A stretch of 64,000 nucleotides of DNA, taken from positions 1-64,000 of the forward strand of contig JACRAY010000024.1 in the NCBI GenBank assembly GCA_016213325.1, given 5' to 3'. This DNA comes from Burkholderiales bacterium (GTDB taxonomy: Bacteria; Pseudomonadota; Gammaproteobacteria; Burkholderiales; Burkholderiaceae_C). The translations under genes were made by a program, and so were the position numbers. Shown one piece after another: positions 33,870-42,858 of this stretch. The number at the start of each line of letters is the position of its first letter. Positions within the stretch are counted from its first letter, which is position 1. Under the pieces are notes generated by a model. The model was given only the letters and a program-made list of their open reading frames with translations, was not told where the DNA came from and searched no databases.

Positions 33870-34781
33870 ATGGCCGCCCGATCGATCGCTTCGTTGACGC
33901 TGAGCTTCGGCCTTGTGTCGATCCCCGTGAAGCTGTACTCCGCCACCGAGTCGGCGGGCTCCGTCAAGTTCAACCTGCTGACCAAGGAAGGCTCACGGGT
34001 GAAGCAGCAGTACGTGTCCGAGAAGGACCCCAGCGTGGTGGTGCCGCGCTCGGAGATGGTCAAGGGCTACGAGTTCGAGAAGGACCGCTTCGTGCTGTTC
34101 TCGCCCGAGGAGCTGAAGGCACTGGAAGAGTCCAGCAGCCCCACCATCGAGATCATGTCCTTCATCCCCGAGAAGTCGGTGGACCCGCTGTATTACGACA
34201 AGGCCTACCTGCTGGCGCCCGACAAGCGCGGCGGCAAGCCCTATGCGCTGCTGGCCGAAGCCATGCGGCAAAGCGGCCGCTGCGCGCTGGCCAAGTGGGC
34301 GTGGAAGGCCAAGCAGTACGTGGTGCAGATCCGCCCGGCCGAAGGCGGGCTGGTGCTGCAGCAGCTGCTGTACGCAGCCGAGGTGCGCTCGCTGAAGGAC
34401 CTGGACATCGAGAAGGTCGAAGTGTCCAAGGCCGAACTGCAGCTCGCCCTGCAGCTCATCGACCAGATCGCCACCGACAGCTACGACCCGGCGCAGTACG
34501 TGGACGAGGAGAAGCAGCGCGTGCTGGCGGCCATCGACCAGAAGATTGCAGGCAAGCAGGTGGTGGCTGCCACGCACGAAGAAGCGGCCAGCTCCGGCCA
34601 GGTGATCGACCTGATGGAGGCGCTGAAGGCCAGCCTGGCCAAGAAGCCCGCCGCGGCCAAGCCTGCGGGCGAGCCGGCAGCGGCCACCAAGGAACGCAAG
34701 GCCGCCAGGCGTGGCACGGCTACCAAGGACAGCGACGAGGCGGCGGCGCCGGCGCCTGCCAAGGCGCGCGCCCGCAAGTGA
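33870..34781 (+). CDS. ku: DNA end-binding protein Ku
   Basis: A 303-aa bacterial Ku homologue with the central ring-forming domain (SIASLTLSFGLVSIPVKLYSATE, and MSFIPEKSVDPLYYDKAYLLAPDKRGGKPYALL) and a Lys/Ala-rich C-terminal tail that binds DNA and LigD. It caps double-strand breaks in non-homologous end joining. The ATG at 33870 has GGAAGG 7 bp upstream; a TTG six bases earlier is in frame but lacks spacing. It begins the Ku / MerR-TPR / ligD operon. Confidence 0.96.
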   Translation: MAARSIASLTLSFGLVSIPVKLYSATESAGSVKFNLLTKEGSRVKQQYVSEKDPSVVVPRSEMVKGYEFEKDRFVLFSPEELKALEESSSPTIEIMSFIPEKSVDPLYYDKAYLLAPDKRGGKPYALLAEAMRQSGRCALAKWAWKAKQYVVQIRPAEGGLVLQQLLYAAEVRSLKDLDIEKVEVSKAELQLALQLIDQIATDSYDPAQYVDEEKQRVLAAIDQKIAGKQVVAATHEEAASSGQVIDLMEALKASLAKKPAAAKPAGEPAAATKERKAARRGTATKDSDEAAAPAPAKARARK

Positions 34782-34785
34782 TGCG

Positions 34786-35613
34786 GTGACGCCCGGCGAA
34801 GACAGTTCCACCTTTACGCTGCGGCGGGTGCAGGCCATGCTGGGCCTGTCGCGCCATACCGTCGCGGGCCTCGTCGAGGCGGGCTTCGTCACGCCGGCGC
34901 GCGGCAAGCGCAACGAGTGGCGCTTCACTTTCCAGGACCTGATGCTGCTGCGCACGGCGCACGCGCTGAAAGCGCAGGGGCTGGCGCCGCGGCGCATCGT
35001 GCGCTCGCTGGCCCAGCTGAAAGCCACCTTGCCGGCCGAGCTTCCCTTGAGCGGCCTGCGCATCACCGCCGTGGGCGACGACGTGGCGGTGCGCGACCGC
35101 AGCGGGCGGCTGCGCTCCGGCAGCGGCCAGCTGCTGTTCGACTTCGACGTGACGCCGGTGGCGGGCAACGTGACGATCCTCGAACGCACGTCGAGGCAGC
35201 AGCCGGCTGACGCCCGCGCGCTGTACGAGCGCGCCCTGTCGCTGGAACTGTCCGACCCGGCCGTGGCCGAGTCGACCTACCTGCAGGCGCTGGCGCTGGC
35301 GCCCGACCTCGAAGACGCGTACTTGAACTTAGGCGCGATGTGGGCCGCCGCGGGCCGTTTCAGCGAAGTGGTGCGCCTGTCCGACGCTGCCCTGCGGCAC
35401 TGCCCGGGCTCGGCGCTGGTGCAGTTCAACCGTGGCGTGGCGCTGGACCACCTGGAGCGGCTGGAAGAAGCAGCGGCCTGCTACGAGCGCAGCCTCGCGC
35501 TCGACCCGTCGCTGGCCGATGCGCACTTCAACCTGGCGCAGCTGCACCAGCAGGCCGGCGACGAGCGCGGCGCGCTGCGCCACTACAACGCATACCGGCG
35601 GCTCCAGCGCTGA
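34786..35613 (+). CDS. MerR-type HTH protein with TPR repeats, NHEJ operon
   Basis: The 275-aa protein has an N-terminal MerR-like winged helix (about residues 8-75, FTLRRVQAMLGLSRHTVAGLVEAGFVTPARG) and C-terminal tetratricopeptide repeats (about 145-270, with AYLNLGAMWAAAGRFSEV and ALVQFNRGVALDHLERLEEA). It starts at a GTG 4 bp after the ku stop, and ligD follows 10 bp after its own stop. Proteins with this architecture accompany ligD in several betaproteobacteria. A regulatory or scaffold role in end joining is inferred. Confidence 0.82.
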   Translation: MTPGEDSSTFTLRRVQAMLGLSRHTVAGLVEAGFVTPARGKRNEWRFTFQDLMLLRTAHALKAQGLAPRRIVRSLAQLKATLPAELPLSGLRITAVGDDVAVRDRSGRLRSGSGQLLFDFDVTPVAGNVTILERTSRQQPADARALYERALSLELSDPAVAESTYLQALALAPDLEDAYLNLGAMWAAAGRFSEVVRLSDAALRHCPGSALVQFNRGVALDHLERLEEAAACYERSLALDPSLADAHFNLAQLHQQAGDERGALRHYNAYRRLQR

Positions 35614-35623
35614 GGGGGCGGCC

Positions 35624-38122
35624 ATGCCCCGCGTGCGCAAGCCTGCCGCCGAAGCCGCCGACAACGCGCTGGCGCGCTACTGGTCCAAGCGCGACTTCAA
35701 CGTCACCGCCGAGCCGCGTGGCGATGGCGAGGCACCGCGCAGCGGTGAGGGTGCGCTCTCGTTCGTGGTGCAGAAGCACTGGGCGAGCCGCCTGCACTAC
35801 GACTTCCGCCTCGAGCTCGACGGCGTGCTGCTGTCGTGGGCCGTGCCCAAGGGGCCCAGCTTCGACCCGGCCGACAAGCCGATCGCGATCCATGTGGAAG
35901 ACCACCCGCTCGCCTACGGCAGCTTCGAGGGCACCATCCCGAAAGGGCAGTACGGCGCGGGCACCGTGATCGTGTGGGACCGCGGCACGTGGGAGCCGGT
36001 GGGCGACCCGCGGCAGGGCCTGCAGGACGGCAAGCTCGTGTTCACGCTGCAGGGCCACAAGTTGGCGGGCCTGTGGGAGCTGGTGCGCATTGCCAAACCG
36101 GGCGACAGGCAGGAGGCGTGGATCCTCTTCAAGAAGCGCGACCGGCATGCGAAGCCGCGTGCGCAGTACGACGTCCTGAGCGCGTTGCCCGACAGCGTGA
36201 TCGCCAAGCCGCTGAAGGCCGAGCCTTTGCCCGGTGACGACGGCTTGCCGGCGGGCGCTGTGCCCGCTGCGCTGCCCGAAAAACTTGCGCCCCAGCTGCC
36301 CACGCTGGCCGCGGCCGCACCCGCGTCGGACCAGTGGATCTGGGAGATCAAGTTCGACGGCTATCGCCTGATGGCGCGCGTCGAGGGCGACAAGGTGCAG
36401 CTGGTCACGCGCGGCGGCCACGACTGGTCGGCGAAGATGCCGGCGCTGGTGCAGGCGGTGGCGTCGCTCGGCCTGCGCAGCGCGTGGCTCGACGGCGAGA
36501 TCGTGGTGCTGGGGCCCCAGGGCACGCCGGACTTCCATGCGCTGCAGAACGCCATCGACCAGCCGCGCCACCGTGGCGCCATCGAGTACTTCCTGTTCGA
36601 CGTGCCTTACCTCGACGGCTACGACCTGCGCAAGGTTCCGCTGCTGGCGCGGCGCCAGTTGCTGCAACGGCTGATGGAGGAACGGCCGCAGGAGCGGCTG
36701 CGGTTTTCCACTGCGTTCGATGCGGACGCGGCCGCCATCCTCGAGTCGGCCCGGCGCATGGGGCTGGAAGGGGTGATCGCCAAGCGCAAGGACGCGCCCT
36801 ACGAGTCGCGCCGCACCGAAACCTGGCTGAAGCTCAAGAACAAGCTGCGGCAGGAGTTCGTGGTGGGCGGCTACAGCGACCGCGCCGGCGTCACGTCCGA
36901 GATCGGCGCGTTGCTGCTGGGCGTGCATGACGACAAGGGTGCGCTGCGTTACGTGGGGAACGTGGGCACGGGCTGGAACGCGCGGACGGCAACGCTGCTG
37001 AAGCAGCAGCTCGCGGCGATCGAACAGGCGAAATCGCCGTTTGCCGGAGCGCCGCCTTCCAAGGGCGTGCGCTGGGTGCAGCCGCGTTTCGTCACCGAAG
37101 TCGAGTTCTCCGAATGGACGCCCGACCAGCAGCTGCGCCACGCCAAATTCATCGCGATGCGCGACGACAAGCCGGCAGCCGACGTGCGGCGTGAAGACGC
37201 GGTGATGCCCGCAGGCCCGGCGCTGCTGCAGGCGGTCAGCAGCATCGTCGACGGCATCAAGGTGTCGCACCCCGAGCGCGTGGTGGACGAGGCGAGCGGC
37301 ATCACCAAGCTGGAACTGGTGCGCTACTACGAGTCGGTGGCCGACTGGATGCTGCCGCACCTGCGGGGCCGGCCGTGCTCGCTGGTGCGTGGGCCCAATG
37401 GCGTGGGCGGCGAGCTGTTCTACCAGAAGCACCTGAACGAACAGGCCATCGCCGAGGTGCGCGAGTTGCCGGCGGCCTTGTGGCCGGGCCATGCCTCGCT
37501 GCTCGAGATTCCGACGAAGAAGGCGCTGGTGGCGGCGGCGCAGATGAACGTGATCGAGTTCCACACGTGGAACGCGACCGAACGCAGGATCGGCCAGCCC
37601 GACCGCGTGATCTTCGACCTGGACCCGGGCGAAGGCGTGCCGTGGAACCACGTGCAGGAGGCCGCGCTGCTGGTGCGCGGCATGCTGGCCGAACTGAAGC
37701 TGCAGGCCTGGCTGAAGACCAGCGGCGGCAAGGGCCTGCACGTGGTGGTGCCGCTCGCGCCGCGCGACGGCTGGGACGCGGTGAAGGCGTTCTCCGAAGC
37801 GGTGGTGCAGCACCTGGCCCAGGTGATCCCGCAGCGCTTCGTGGCGAAGAGCGGCGCGGGCAACCGCGTGGGGCGCATCTTCGTGGACTACCTGCGCAAT
37901 GGCCATGGCGCCACGACCGCGGCCGCTTTCTCGGCGCGTTCGCGACCCGGGCTGGGCGTGTCGATGCCCATCGCGTGGGACGAGCTGCCAGCGCTGAAAC
38001 GCAGCGACCAGTGGACGGTTCGCACGGCGCGCGAGTACCTGTCGTTCCAGCAGGCCGACCCTTGGGCCGGCTACTGGGATTGCAGGCAGACGCTTACGGC
38101 TGCGCGGAAGTTGCTGGCTTGA
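35624..38122 (+). CDS. ligD: ATP-dependent DNA ligase LigD (PE-LIG-POL)
   Basis: The 832-aa protein has three modules in the order 3'-phosphoesterase, ligase, polymerase. The PE residues H52, H58, D60 and R62 (KHWASRLHYDFRLEL) align with H42, H48, D50 and R52 of Pseudomonas LigD. The ligase nucleotidyl Lys lies in IKFDGYRL (about residue 245). The primase-polymerase Asp pair is in FDLDPGEGVPW (about residue 665). It completes end joining with Ku. Its 3' end overlaps the convergent hydrolase gene by 29 bp. Confidence 0.96.
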   Translation: MPRVRKPAAEAADNALARYWSKRDFNVTAEPRGDGEAPRSGEGALSFVVQKHWASRLHYDFRLELDGVLLSWAVPKGPSFDPADKPIAIHVEDHPLAYGSFEGTIPKGQYGAGTVIVWDRGTWEPVGDPRQGLQDGKLVFTLQGHKLAGLWELVRIAKPGDRQEAWILFKKRDRHAKPRAQYDVLSALPDSVIAKPLKAEPLPGDDGLPAGAVPAALPEKLAPQLPTLAAAAPASDQWIWEIKFDGYRLMARVEGDKVQLVTRGGHDWSAKMPALVQAVASLGLRSAWLDGEIVVLGPQGTPDFHALQNAIDQPRHRGAIEYFLFDVPYLDGYDLRKVPLLARRQLLQRLMEERPQERLRFSTAFDADAAAILESARRMGLEGVIAKRKDAPYESRRTETWLKLKNKLRQEFVVGGYSDRAGVTSEIGALLLGVHDDKGALRYVGNVGTGWNARTATLLKQQLAAIEQAKSPFAGAPPSKGVRWVQPRFVTEVEFSEWTPDQQLRHAKFIAMRDDKPAADVRREDAVMPAGPALLQAVSSIVDGIKVSHPERVVDEASGITKLELVRYYESVADWMLPHLRGRPCSLVRGPNGVGGELFYQKHLNEQAIAEVRELPAALWPGHASLLEIPTKKALVAAAQMNVIEFHTWNATERRIGQPDRVIFDLDPGEGVPWNHVQEAALLVRGMLAELKLQAWLKTSGGKGLHVVVPLAPRDGWDAVKAFSEAVVQHLAQVIPQRFVAKSGAGNRVGRIFVDYLRNGHGATTAAAFSARSRPGLGVSMPIAWDELPALKRSDQWTVRTAREYLSFQQADPWAGYWDCRQTLTAARKLLA

Positions 38123-38783
38123 ACCACGCCGCCATGGTGGCGGCCAGTTCTTCCAGCACTTGCGCATCGTTGCGCCCGGAGCGCGCCAGCACGTGGAACG
38201 AATGGTCCGCGCCTTCGACGACGTGCAGCGTGGCCAGCGGGCCGAGCTTCGCGGTGGTGGCGCGGATCAACTCGAGGTCGGCCAGCGTGTCGCGCGTGCC
38301 TTGCAGGAACAGCATCGGCACTTGAACCTTGGCGAGATGCGCGGCGCGGTCGACAGCCGGCTTGCCGGCGGGATGCAGCGGGAAGCCAACGAAGGCGAGG
38401 CCCCGCACGCCTTCCAGCGGCGCCGTGGCCTGCGCCTGCGAAGTCATGCGGCCGCCGAACGACTTGCCGCCTGCGAACAACGGCACGCCGGGCAACCTGG
38501 CCGCCGCCTCGGCCACGGCAGCGCGGATGGCCGCTTGCGCCGTCGCAGGGTCGTCGGGGCGCTTGCTGCCTTGCTCCATGTAGGGGAACTGGAAGCGCAG
38601 CGTGGCGATGCCGCGCTCGCCGAGCGCCGACGCCAGGTCAGCCATGAAAGCGTGGTTCATGCCCGCGCCGGCGCCATGCGCGAAGACGTACGCCGCCGCC
38701 GCCTGCTCGGGCGTGCGCAGCACGGCAGCCACCGAGGCGCCCGAAGGCAGGGCGATGCGTAGGGGCGTGACGGCTGCGTTCAT
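38094..38783 (-). CDS. Alpha/beta hydrolase of the KAT8/Tex30-like family
   Basis: A 229-aa cytosolic protein with an alpha/beta hydrolase fold. The nucleophile elbow GGKSFGGR contains the Ser, FAHGAGAGMNHAFM forms the oxyanion region, and TRDTLAD and ADHSFHV supply the Asp and His. The substrate is unknown. The ATG at 38783 fits a start just after MKIFS in the upstream frame and before the TRIC gene promoter region. It is convergent with ligD and overlaps it. Confidence 0.85.
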   Translation of the reverse strand: MNAAVTPLRIALPSGASVAAVLRTPEQAAAAYVFAHGAGAGMNHAFMADLASALGERGIATLRFQFPYMEQGSKRPDDPATAQAAIRAAVAEAAARLPGVPLFAGGKSFGGRMTSQAQATAPLEGVRGLAFVGFPLHPAGKPAVDRAAHLAKVQVPMLFLQGTRDTLADLELIRATTAKLGPLATLHVVEGADHSFHVLARSGRNDAQVLEELAATMAAWFKPATSAQP

Positions 38784-38825
38784 GGAAAAGATTTTCGCAT
38801 CGGGAACGGCGGGCACAATCGGCCG

Positions 38826-39470
38826 ATGTCCAGTGCATCCCTGCTGCCCATCGTCCAGACCTCGGTCGAAGCGCTGGCGACGCTGGCCTTCGCAGTGTCG
38901 GGCCTGCTGGAAGCCGCGCGCAAGCGGCTGGACGCGGTGGGGGTGGTGGTGGTGGCCGGGCTCGCCGCGTTCGGCGGCGGCACGCTGCGCGACGTGCTGC
39001 TGGACCGGCGACCGTTCGTCTGGGTCGCGCATCCCGAATGGATCTGGGCGCTGCTGCTGCTGTGCGTAGCGGCGATGGCGCTGCTGAAGGCGCGCCACTT
39101 CGAGCCGACCGGGCGCGCCATGCTGTGGCCCGACGCCTTGGGCCTCGGGCTGTTCAGCGCAGCAGGCACCGACTTGGCGCTCGCGCAGCAGATGCCGGGC
39201 ATCGTGGCCGTGCTCATGGGGGTGGTCACGGCCACTTTCGGGGGTGTCCTGCGCGACGTGGTCTGCAATGAAGTGCCCGCGGCCTTGCGCGATCACCAGC
39301 CCTACGCCGTGTGCGCCTTCCTCGGTGGCTGGGTGCTGGTGCTCGGCGAGGCGCTGCAGTGGCCGCACGGTGTGGGCATGCTGCTGGCCGCTGCCGTCGC
39401 CACGGGGCTGCGCGTGCTGGCACTGCTGACCGGCTTCACCTTGCCGCGCTGGGATTCCGGCGTGCGTTAG
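38826..39470 (+). CDS. TRIC (trimeric intracellular cation) channel family protein
   Basis: The 214-aa membrane protein has seven hydrophobic helices and two copies of the UPF0126/TRIC signature GGG(T/V)LRDV (AFGGGTLRDVLLDR and TFGGVLRDVVCNEVP). Bacterial homologues form potassium- or cation-permeable trimers. It is divergent from the hydrolase with a 42-bp gap and convergent with the MmgE/PrpD gene, overlapping it by 35 bp. Confidence 0.92.
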   Translation: MSSASLLPIVQTSVEALATLAFAVSGLLEAARKRLDAVGVVVVAGLAAFGGGTLRDVLLDRRPFVWVAHPEWIWALLLLCVAAMALLKARHFEPTGRAMLWPDALGLGLFSAAGTDLALAQQMPGIVAVLMGVVTATFGGVLRDVVCNEVPAALRDHQPYAVCAFLGGWVLVLGEALQWPHGVGMLLAAAVATGLRVLALLTGFTLPRWDSGVR

Positions 39471-40893
39471 CGCTTGAATGGGGCGAGGGCACACGGCCGA
39501 AACGCGTGCCGTCATCGACTTGAGCTTCAAACTGGAGTAGTGCCAGCAGTTGGCGAACCTTGACGCCTTGTGGTCGAGCCAGGTTATCGCGAAGGCGTGC
39601 CAAGCGCTCTTCCGGAAGAATGCCCTTTGTGCATTGTTCGAATTTGACTTGCCGCTCCAACGCCGAAAACGGATTCAGGAACGACCCTTTGGCGTGGTGA
39701 ACGACGCGCTCCAGGTGCCGTCCGTCCTTCAAGGTCACGGCGGTGGTGTGGGGAAGCAGCTGTGTTGCGGTTTCCTCGCGTGTCGAGCCCAGGCGCATTT
39801 CGACACGTGGCATGAGGCGTCGGGTCACTTCGTCCTGCACCGCTTGCAGCGTGAAGTCGGCCAACGTGACAGTGCCGTAACGGAGCATCGTGGCCACCGC
39901 GTAGGGCATGGAGAACATGGCCTCGCGGGGATCCCTGGGCTCCGGGTATTTGAGGTTCACCAGGTTGACGCGCCCTACCAGTGTTTCGACACGCTCCACA
40001 TCCTCCAGGCCGAATCGGTGTTCGGTGGCGAGGGCTTGTAACGCGTCCAGGCAGCGGTGTGTGGACGCACAGTTGGGATACAGCTTGAACGCCAGGCCGT
40101 GGCTGTCGATCGCCAGCGGGCCATCGTTGACCGCAGCTACGGACCGCCAGTCGGCCGGCGAGTCCCCGGCATACAGTGCGCCAAACCCATGCGGGCCTTC
40201 CAGGGCTTCTTCGCTGCCGGTGACGCCCGATGCTGCAAGCGATGCGGCCAGCACACCGCCTTGAGCCGCCAGTCCGGCATGTACGGGTTTCGTGTCGGTG
40301 CCGAACTGGACCTTGGGTCCAGCTGCCATGGAAACGGCCAGGCTGAGGGCGTGTGTCATCCTGCCAGCGTCCAACCCAAGCAGCCTGGCACAAGCTGCTG
40401 CGGCCGCGATCACACCGACAGTTTGGGTGCCATGCCAGCCCTTTTCGGCATGGGGACGGTCCATCGCCATGCCGACGCGGGCCATCACCTCGCTGCCGAC
40501 TATCAGCGCGTCCAGCACGGCGTCCAGCGTGGCGTCGATCTCGTGCGCTTGCGCCAGGATGGCTGGGATGACCGCACACCCAAAGTGACCACCGGCGACG
40601 AAAAACATCTCATCCAGCTCCCGCGCATGGGCGGCCGTGCCGTTGGCCAGCGCACTGAAGGCGGCACAAGTCCCGGTGCTGCTGCCCACCACCGGGACTG
40701 GGCCCGTGGCGCGCAATCCCGCCCGTACCGAGGCGCAAACCGGATCCCCAGCCCCTGCCACCATGGCGGCGATGGTGTCCTCCAGGGAGTGCTCCGCCGT
40801 GCGCAGGGTGGATTCACCCCATTGATTGGGGACCGTTGCAGCCCAGTGCGCGAGAACCTGGGTAGCGCGAGAAGGCAAAGCAAGCTCAGTCAA
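39436..40893 (-). CDS. MmgE/PrpD family protein
   Basis: The 485-aa protein matches the MmgE/PrpD fold (2-methylcitrate dehydratase and cis-aconitate decarboxylase relatives), with HARELDEMFFVAGGHFGCAVIPA and YPNCASTHRCLDAL segments. The family includes dehydratases and decarboxylases of several carboxylates, so the reaction is unknown. The likely start is a TTG at 40893 inside the end of the upstream TctC gene, with GGAG upstream. It is the last gene of a minus-strand operon, and its tail overlaps the TRIC gene. Confidence 0.86.
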   Translation of the reverse strand: MTELALPSRATQVLAHWAATVPNQWGESTLRTAEHSLEDTIAAMVAGAGDPVCASVRAGLRATGPVPVVGSSTGTCAAFSALANGTAAHARELDEMFFVAGGHFGCAVIPAILAQAHEIDATLDAVLDALIVGSEVMARVGMAMDRPHAEKGWHGTQTVGVIAAAAACARLLGLDAGRMTHALSLAVSMAAGPKVQFGTDTKPVHAGLAAQGGVLAASLAASGVTGSEEALEGPHGFGALYAGDSPADWRSVAAVNDGPLAIDSHGLAFKLYPNCASTHRCLDALQALATEHRFGLEDVERVETLVGRVNLVNLKYPEPRDPREAMFSMPYAVATMLRYGTVTLADFTLQAVQDEVTRRLMPRVEMRLGSTREETATQLLPHTTAVTLKDGRHLERVVHHAKGSFLNPFSALERQVKFEQCTKGILPEERLARLRDNLARPQGVKVRQLLALLQFEAQVDDGTRFGRVPSPHSSANARRNPSAAR

Positions 40894-41859
40894 GCTTCAC
40901 TCCGGCGTTGCGGATCACGGCGCCCCATTTCTTGGCCTCGCTGTCGATATGCGTCTTGAAAAACTCGGGTGTGCCCCGAGCACTACCTGTCCCACTTGAG
41001 CGAATTCGGCTTTGGTCGCAGGCGCCTGAAGCCAATTGTTGATCTCGCGATTCAGGCGCAGGATGACCGGCCGGGGCGTGCCAGTCGGTGCCACGATGCC
41101 ACCCCAGGCCACCACCTCGAAGTCTGCAAGACCCGCCTCTTCCATGGTCGGCACATTGGGCAAAATCGCCGAGCGCCGTTTGCTGGTCACCGCGAGCGCG
41201 CGCACCTTGCCGGACTGGATGGCGCCCACCATGGACGGCAGGTTGTCGAACATGAAGTCGATCTGGCCGCCAACCAGGTCAGTCTGCGCCTGAGGCGCGC
41301 CGCGATAGGGTATGTGGTTGAAGCTGATGCCTGCCTTTTCCTTGAGGATTTCGCCGCTGAGGTGACTGGTCGTGCCGTTGCCACCCGAGCCCATTGCCAG
41401 GCGGCCCGGGTTGCTCTTGGCATGGATGATCAACTCGCGCACCGAGGCGGCGGGAAGACCCTGGCGGACCACCAGCACATTGGGCACCTGCGACAGCACG
41501 GCCACTGGCACCAGGTCCTTGTCGGGGTTGTAGGGCATCTTGGCGATCAGGCTGCGGTTGATCGCCATGGTCACGATGTTGCCAAAGCCCAGCGTGTAGC
41601 CATCGGGCTTGGCTGTGGCCACTGCCTGCATGGCAATGGTGCCCGCCGCGCCAGGGCGGTTCTCGACGATCACCGCCTGCTTGAGTTTGTCCTGCAGGTA
41701 GTTGGCCAGCTTGCGGCTGGTCTGGTCAGGCGTGCCGCCGGCGGCCGAGGGCACCACCAGCTTGATTGGCTGGGCGGCGGGCCAGTCTGCCGCCAGGGCG
41801 GTGCCCCCCAGCGCGGCCGCAGCCAGCAGCGGCGCAATGAATGTTTGAAATTTCGGCAT
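40886..41859 (-). pseudogene. Frameshifted Bug/TctC tricarboxylate-binding protein gene
   Basis: A signal peptide and a Bug/TctC body run normally to VGQVVLG (about residue 295). A run of four G then puts the reading out of frame and it ends early at 40915 with an unrelated tail. Reading one base shifted gives TPEFFKTHIDSEAKKWGAVI followed by RNAGVKLD and a stop at 40886-40888, the expected family C-terminus. Five G would restore the frame, so a one-base deletion or sequencing error lies at 40974-40977. The intact protein would bind a carboxylate for uptake. Confidence 0.85.
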
Positions 41860-41880
41860 TTGCAACTCCAAGGTTTTGTT

Positions 41881-42756
41881 CTAGCGGGTAGCGGTGACGG
41901 TGTGAATGTGAGCGGCGATCTCGCACAGGGCTTCGGCGATGTCCTCGCGCACAGCGTTGGCGCGCGGCAGCAGTTCGCGCGTCTTTTCGTTCAGGTAGAT
42001 CGCACGGTTCAGTTCGATCTGCAGGCTTTGATGTCCGCGTGCTGGTACGCCGAATTCGCGCAGCAGATCCTGGCCCGCATACGGGTCGTTGATGGCGACG
42101 CTATAGCCCAGTTGGCGAAATGCCCCGGCCACCAATTCGGTAAAGGCGGCACTGCAGCTCTGGCCATTCAGGTCGCCCAGCACCACGTCAGCCAGCGGCC
42201 CGGGTGCCACACGGCCAAGCCGCTCGTAGGCGTTGCTTGGCATCGAGTGCAGGTTCAGGTGCCAGCGCGGGCCTTGAGGGGCCGCTGCCTGAAGCGCCTG
42301 CGCCAGCGCGCGCCGGTAAGGGCGCCAGTAATGCTCAATGCGGTGCGCAATCTCCCACGCCGCCAAGCGGCGTGCGTAGATGGGCTGGCGCGCAGGCGTA
42401 AGGCTGGACACCAGCCCGTTACCCAACGCCAGGGTGCGGGCTGCAGGTGCCGCCCCGCCGGGCCAGGTGTCAGCCAGCATGGCGACATCGATGTCATGCT
42501 CATGGCGATTCGGATCGATGTAGCTGCGCGGGAACGTGGCGTGCACCAGGGTGCCGCCCACGCGCGGCACGGCGTCCCACAGCCACTGCACGTGCGTGTC
42601 CTCGAGTTTGCGCAGCTCGGCGGCTTCCACGGCATAGTCGAAGTCGGCCGGGTAGTCGGTGCCGCTGTGCGGCGAGTCGCACACCAGGGCAATGGCTGGC
42701 GCGGCTGGAGGCAACACCAGGACGGGTAGAGCAAGTCGGGAGTCTCCGGGTGGCAT
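41881..42756 (-). CDS. N-formylglutamate amidohydrolase-like protein (HutG/FGase family)
   Basis: A 291-aa hydrolase with the FGase signature CDSPHSGTDYP and several candidate metal residues (HEHDIDVAML, HLNLHSMPS). Family members release formate or acyl groups from N-formylglutamate or related amides. It is the first gene of the operon that continues with TctC and MmgE/PrpD, so the true substrate may differ from N-formylglutamate. It is divergent from the LysR gene with a 102-bp intergenic gap. Confidence 0.85.
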   Translation of the reverse strand: MPPGDSRLALPVLVLPPAAPAIALVCDSPHSGTDYPADFDYAVEAAELRKLEDTHVQWLWDAVPRVGGTLVHATFPRSYIDPNRHEHDIDVAMLADTWPGGAAPAARTLALGNGLVSSLTPARQPIYARRLAAWEIAHRIEHYWRPYRRALAQALQAAAPQGPRWHLNLHSMPSNAYERLGRVAPGPLADVVLGDLNGQSCSAAFTELVAGAFRQLGYSVAINDPYAGQDLLREFGVPARGHQSLQIELNRAIYLNEKTRELLPRANAVREDIAEALCEIAAHIHTVTATR

Positions 42757-42858
42757 CGCCGTTTCTCAATGGATGGAAGTTGAGTGAAGCGTAGTCAGCC
42801 CAGGCCTTAGGGGCAAACGACAATTTGATCGATGCTGATAACCTGATGTAATCAGGGC

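Noticed and set aside
35528-38167. Long minus-strand frame opposite ligD
   Set aside because: Shadow of LigD codon bias; no domain and no ribosome-binding site.
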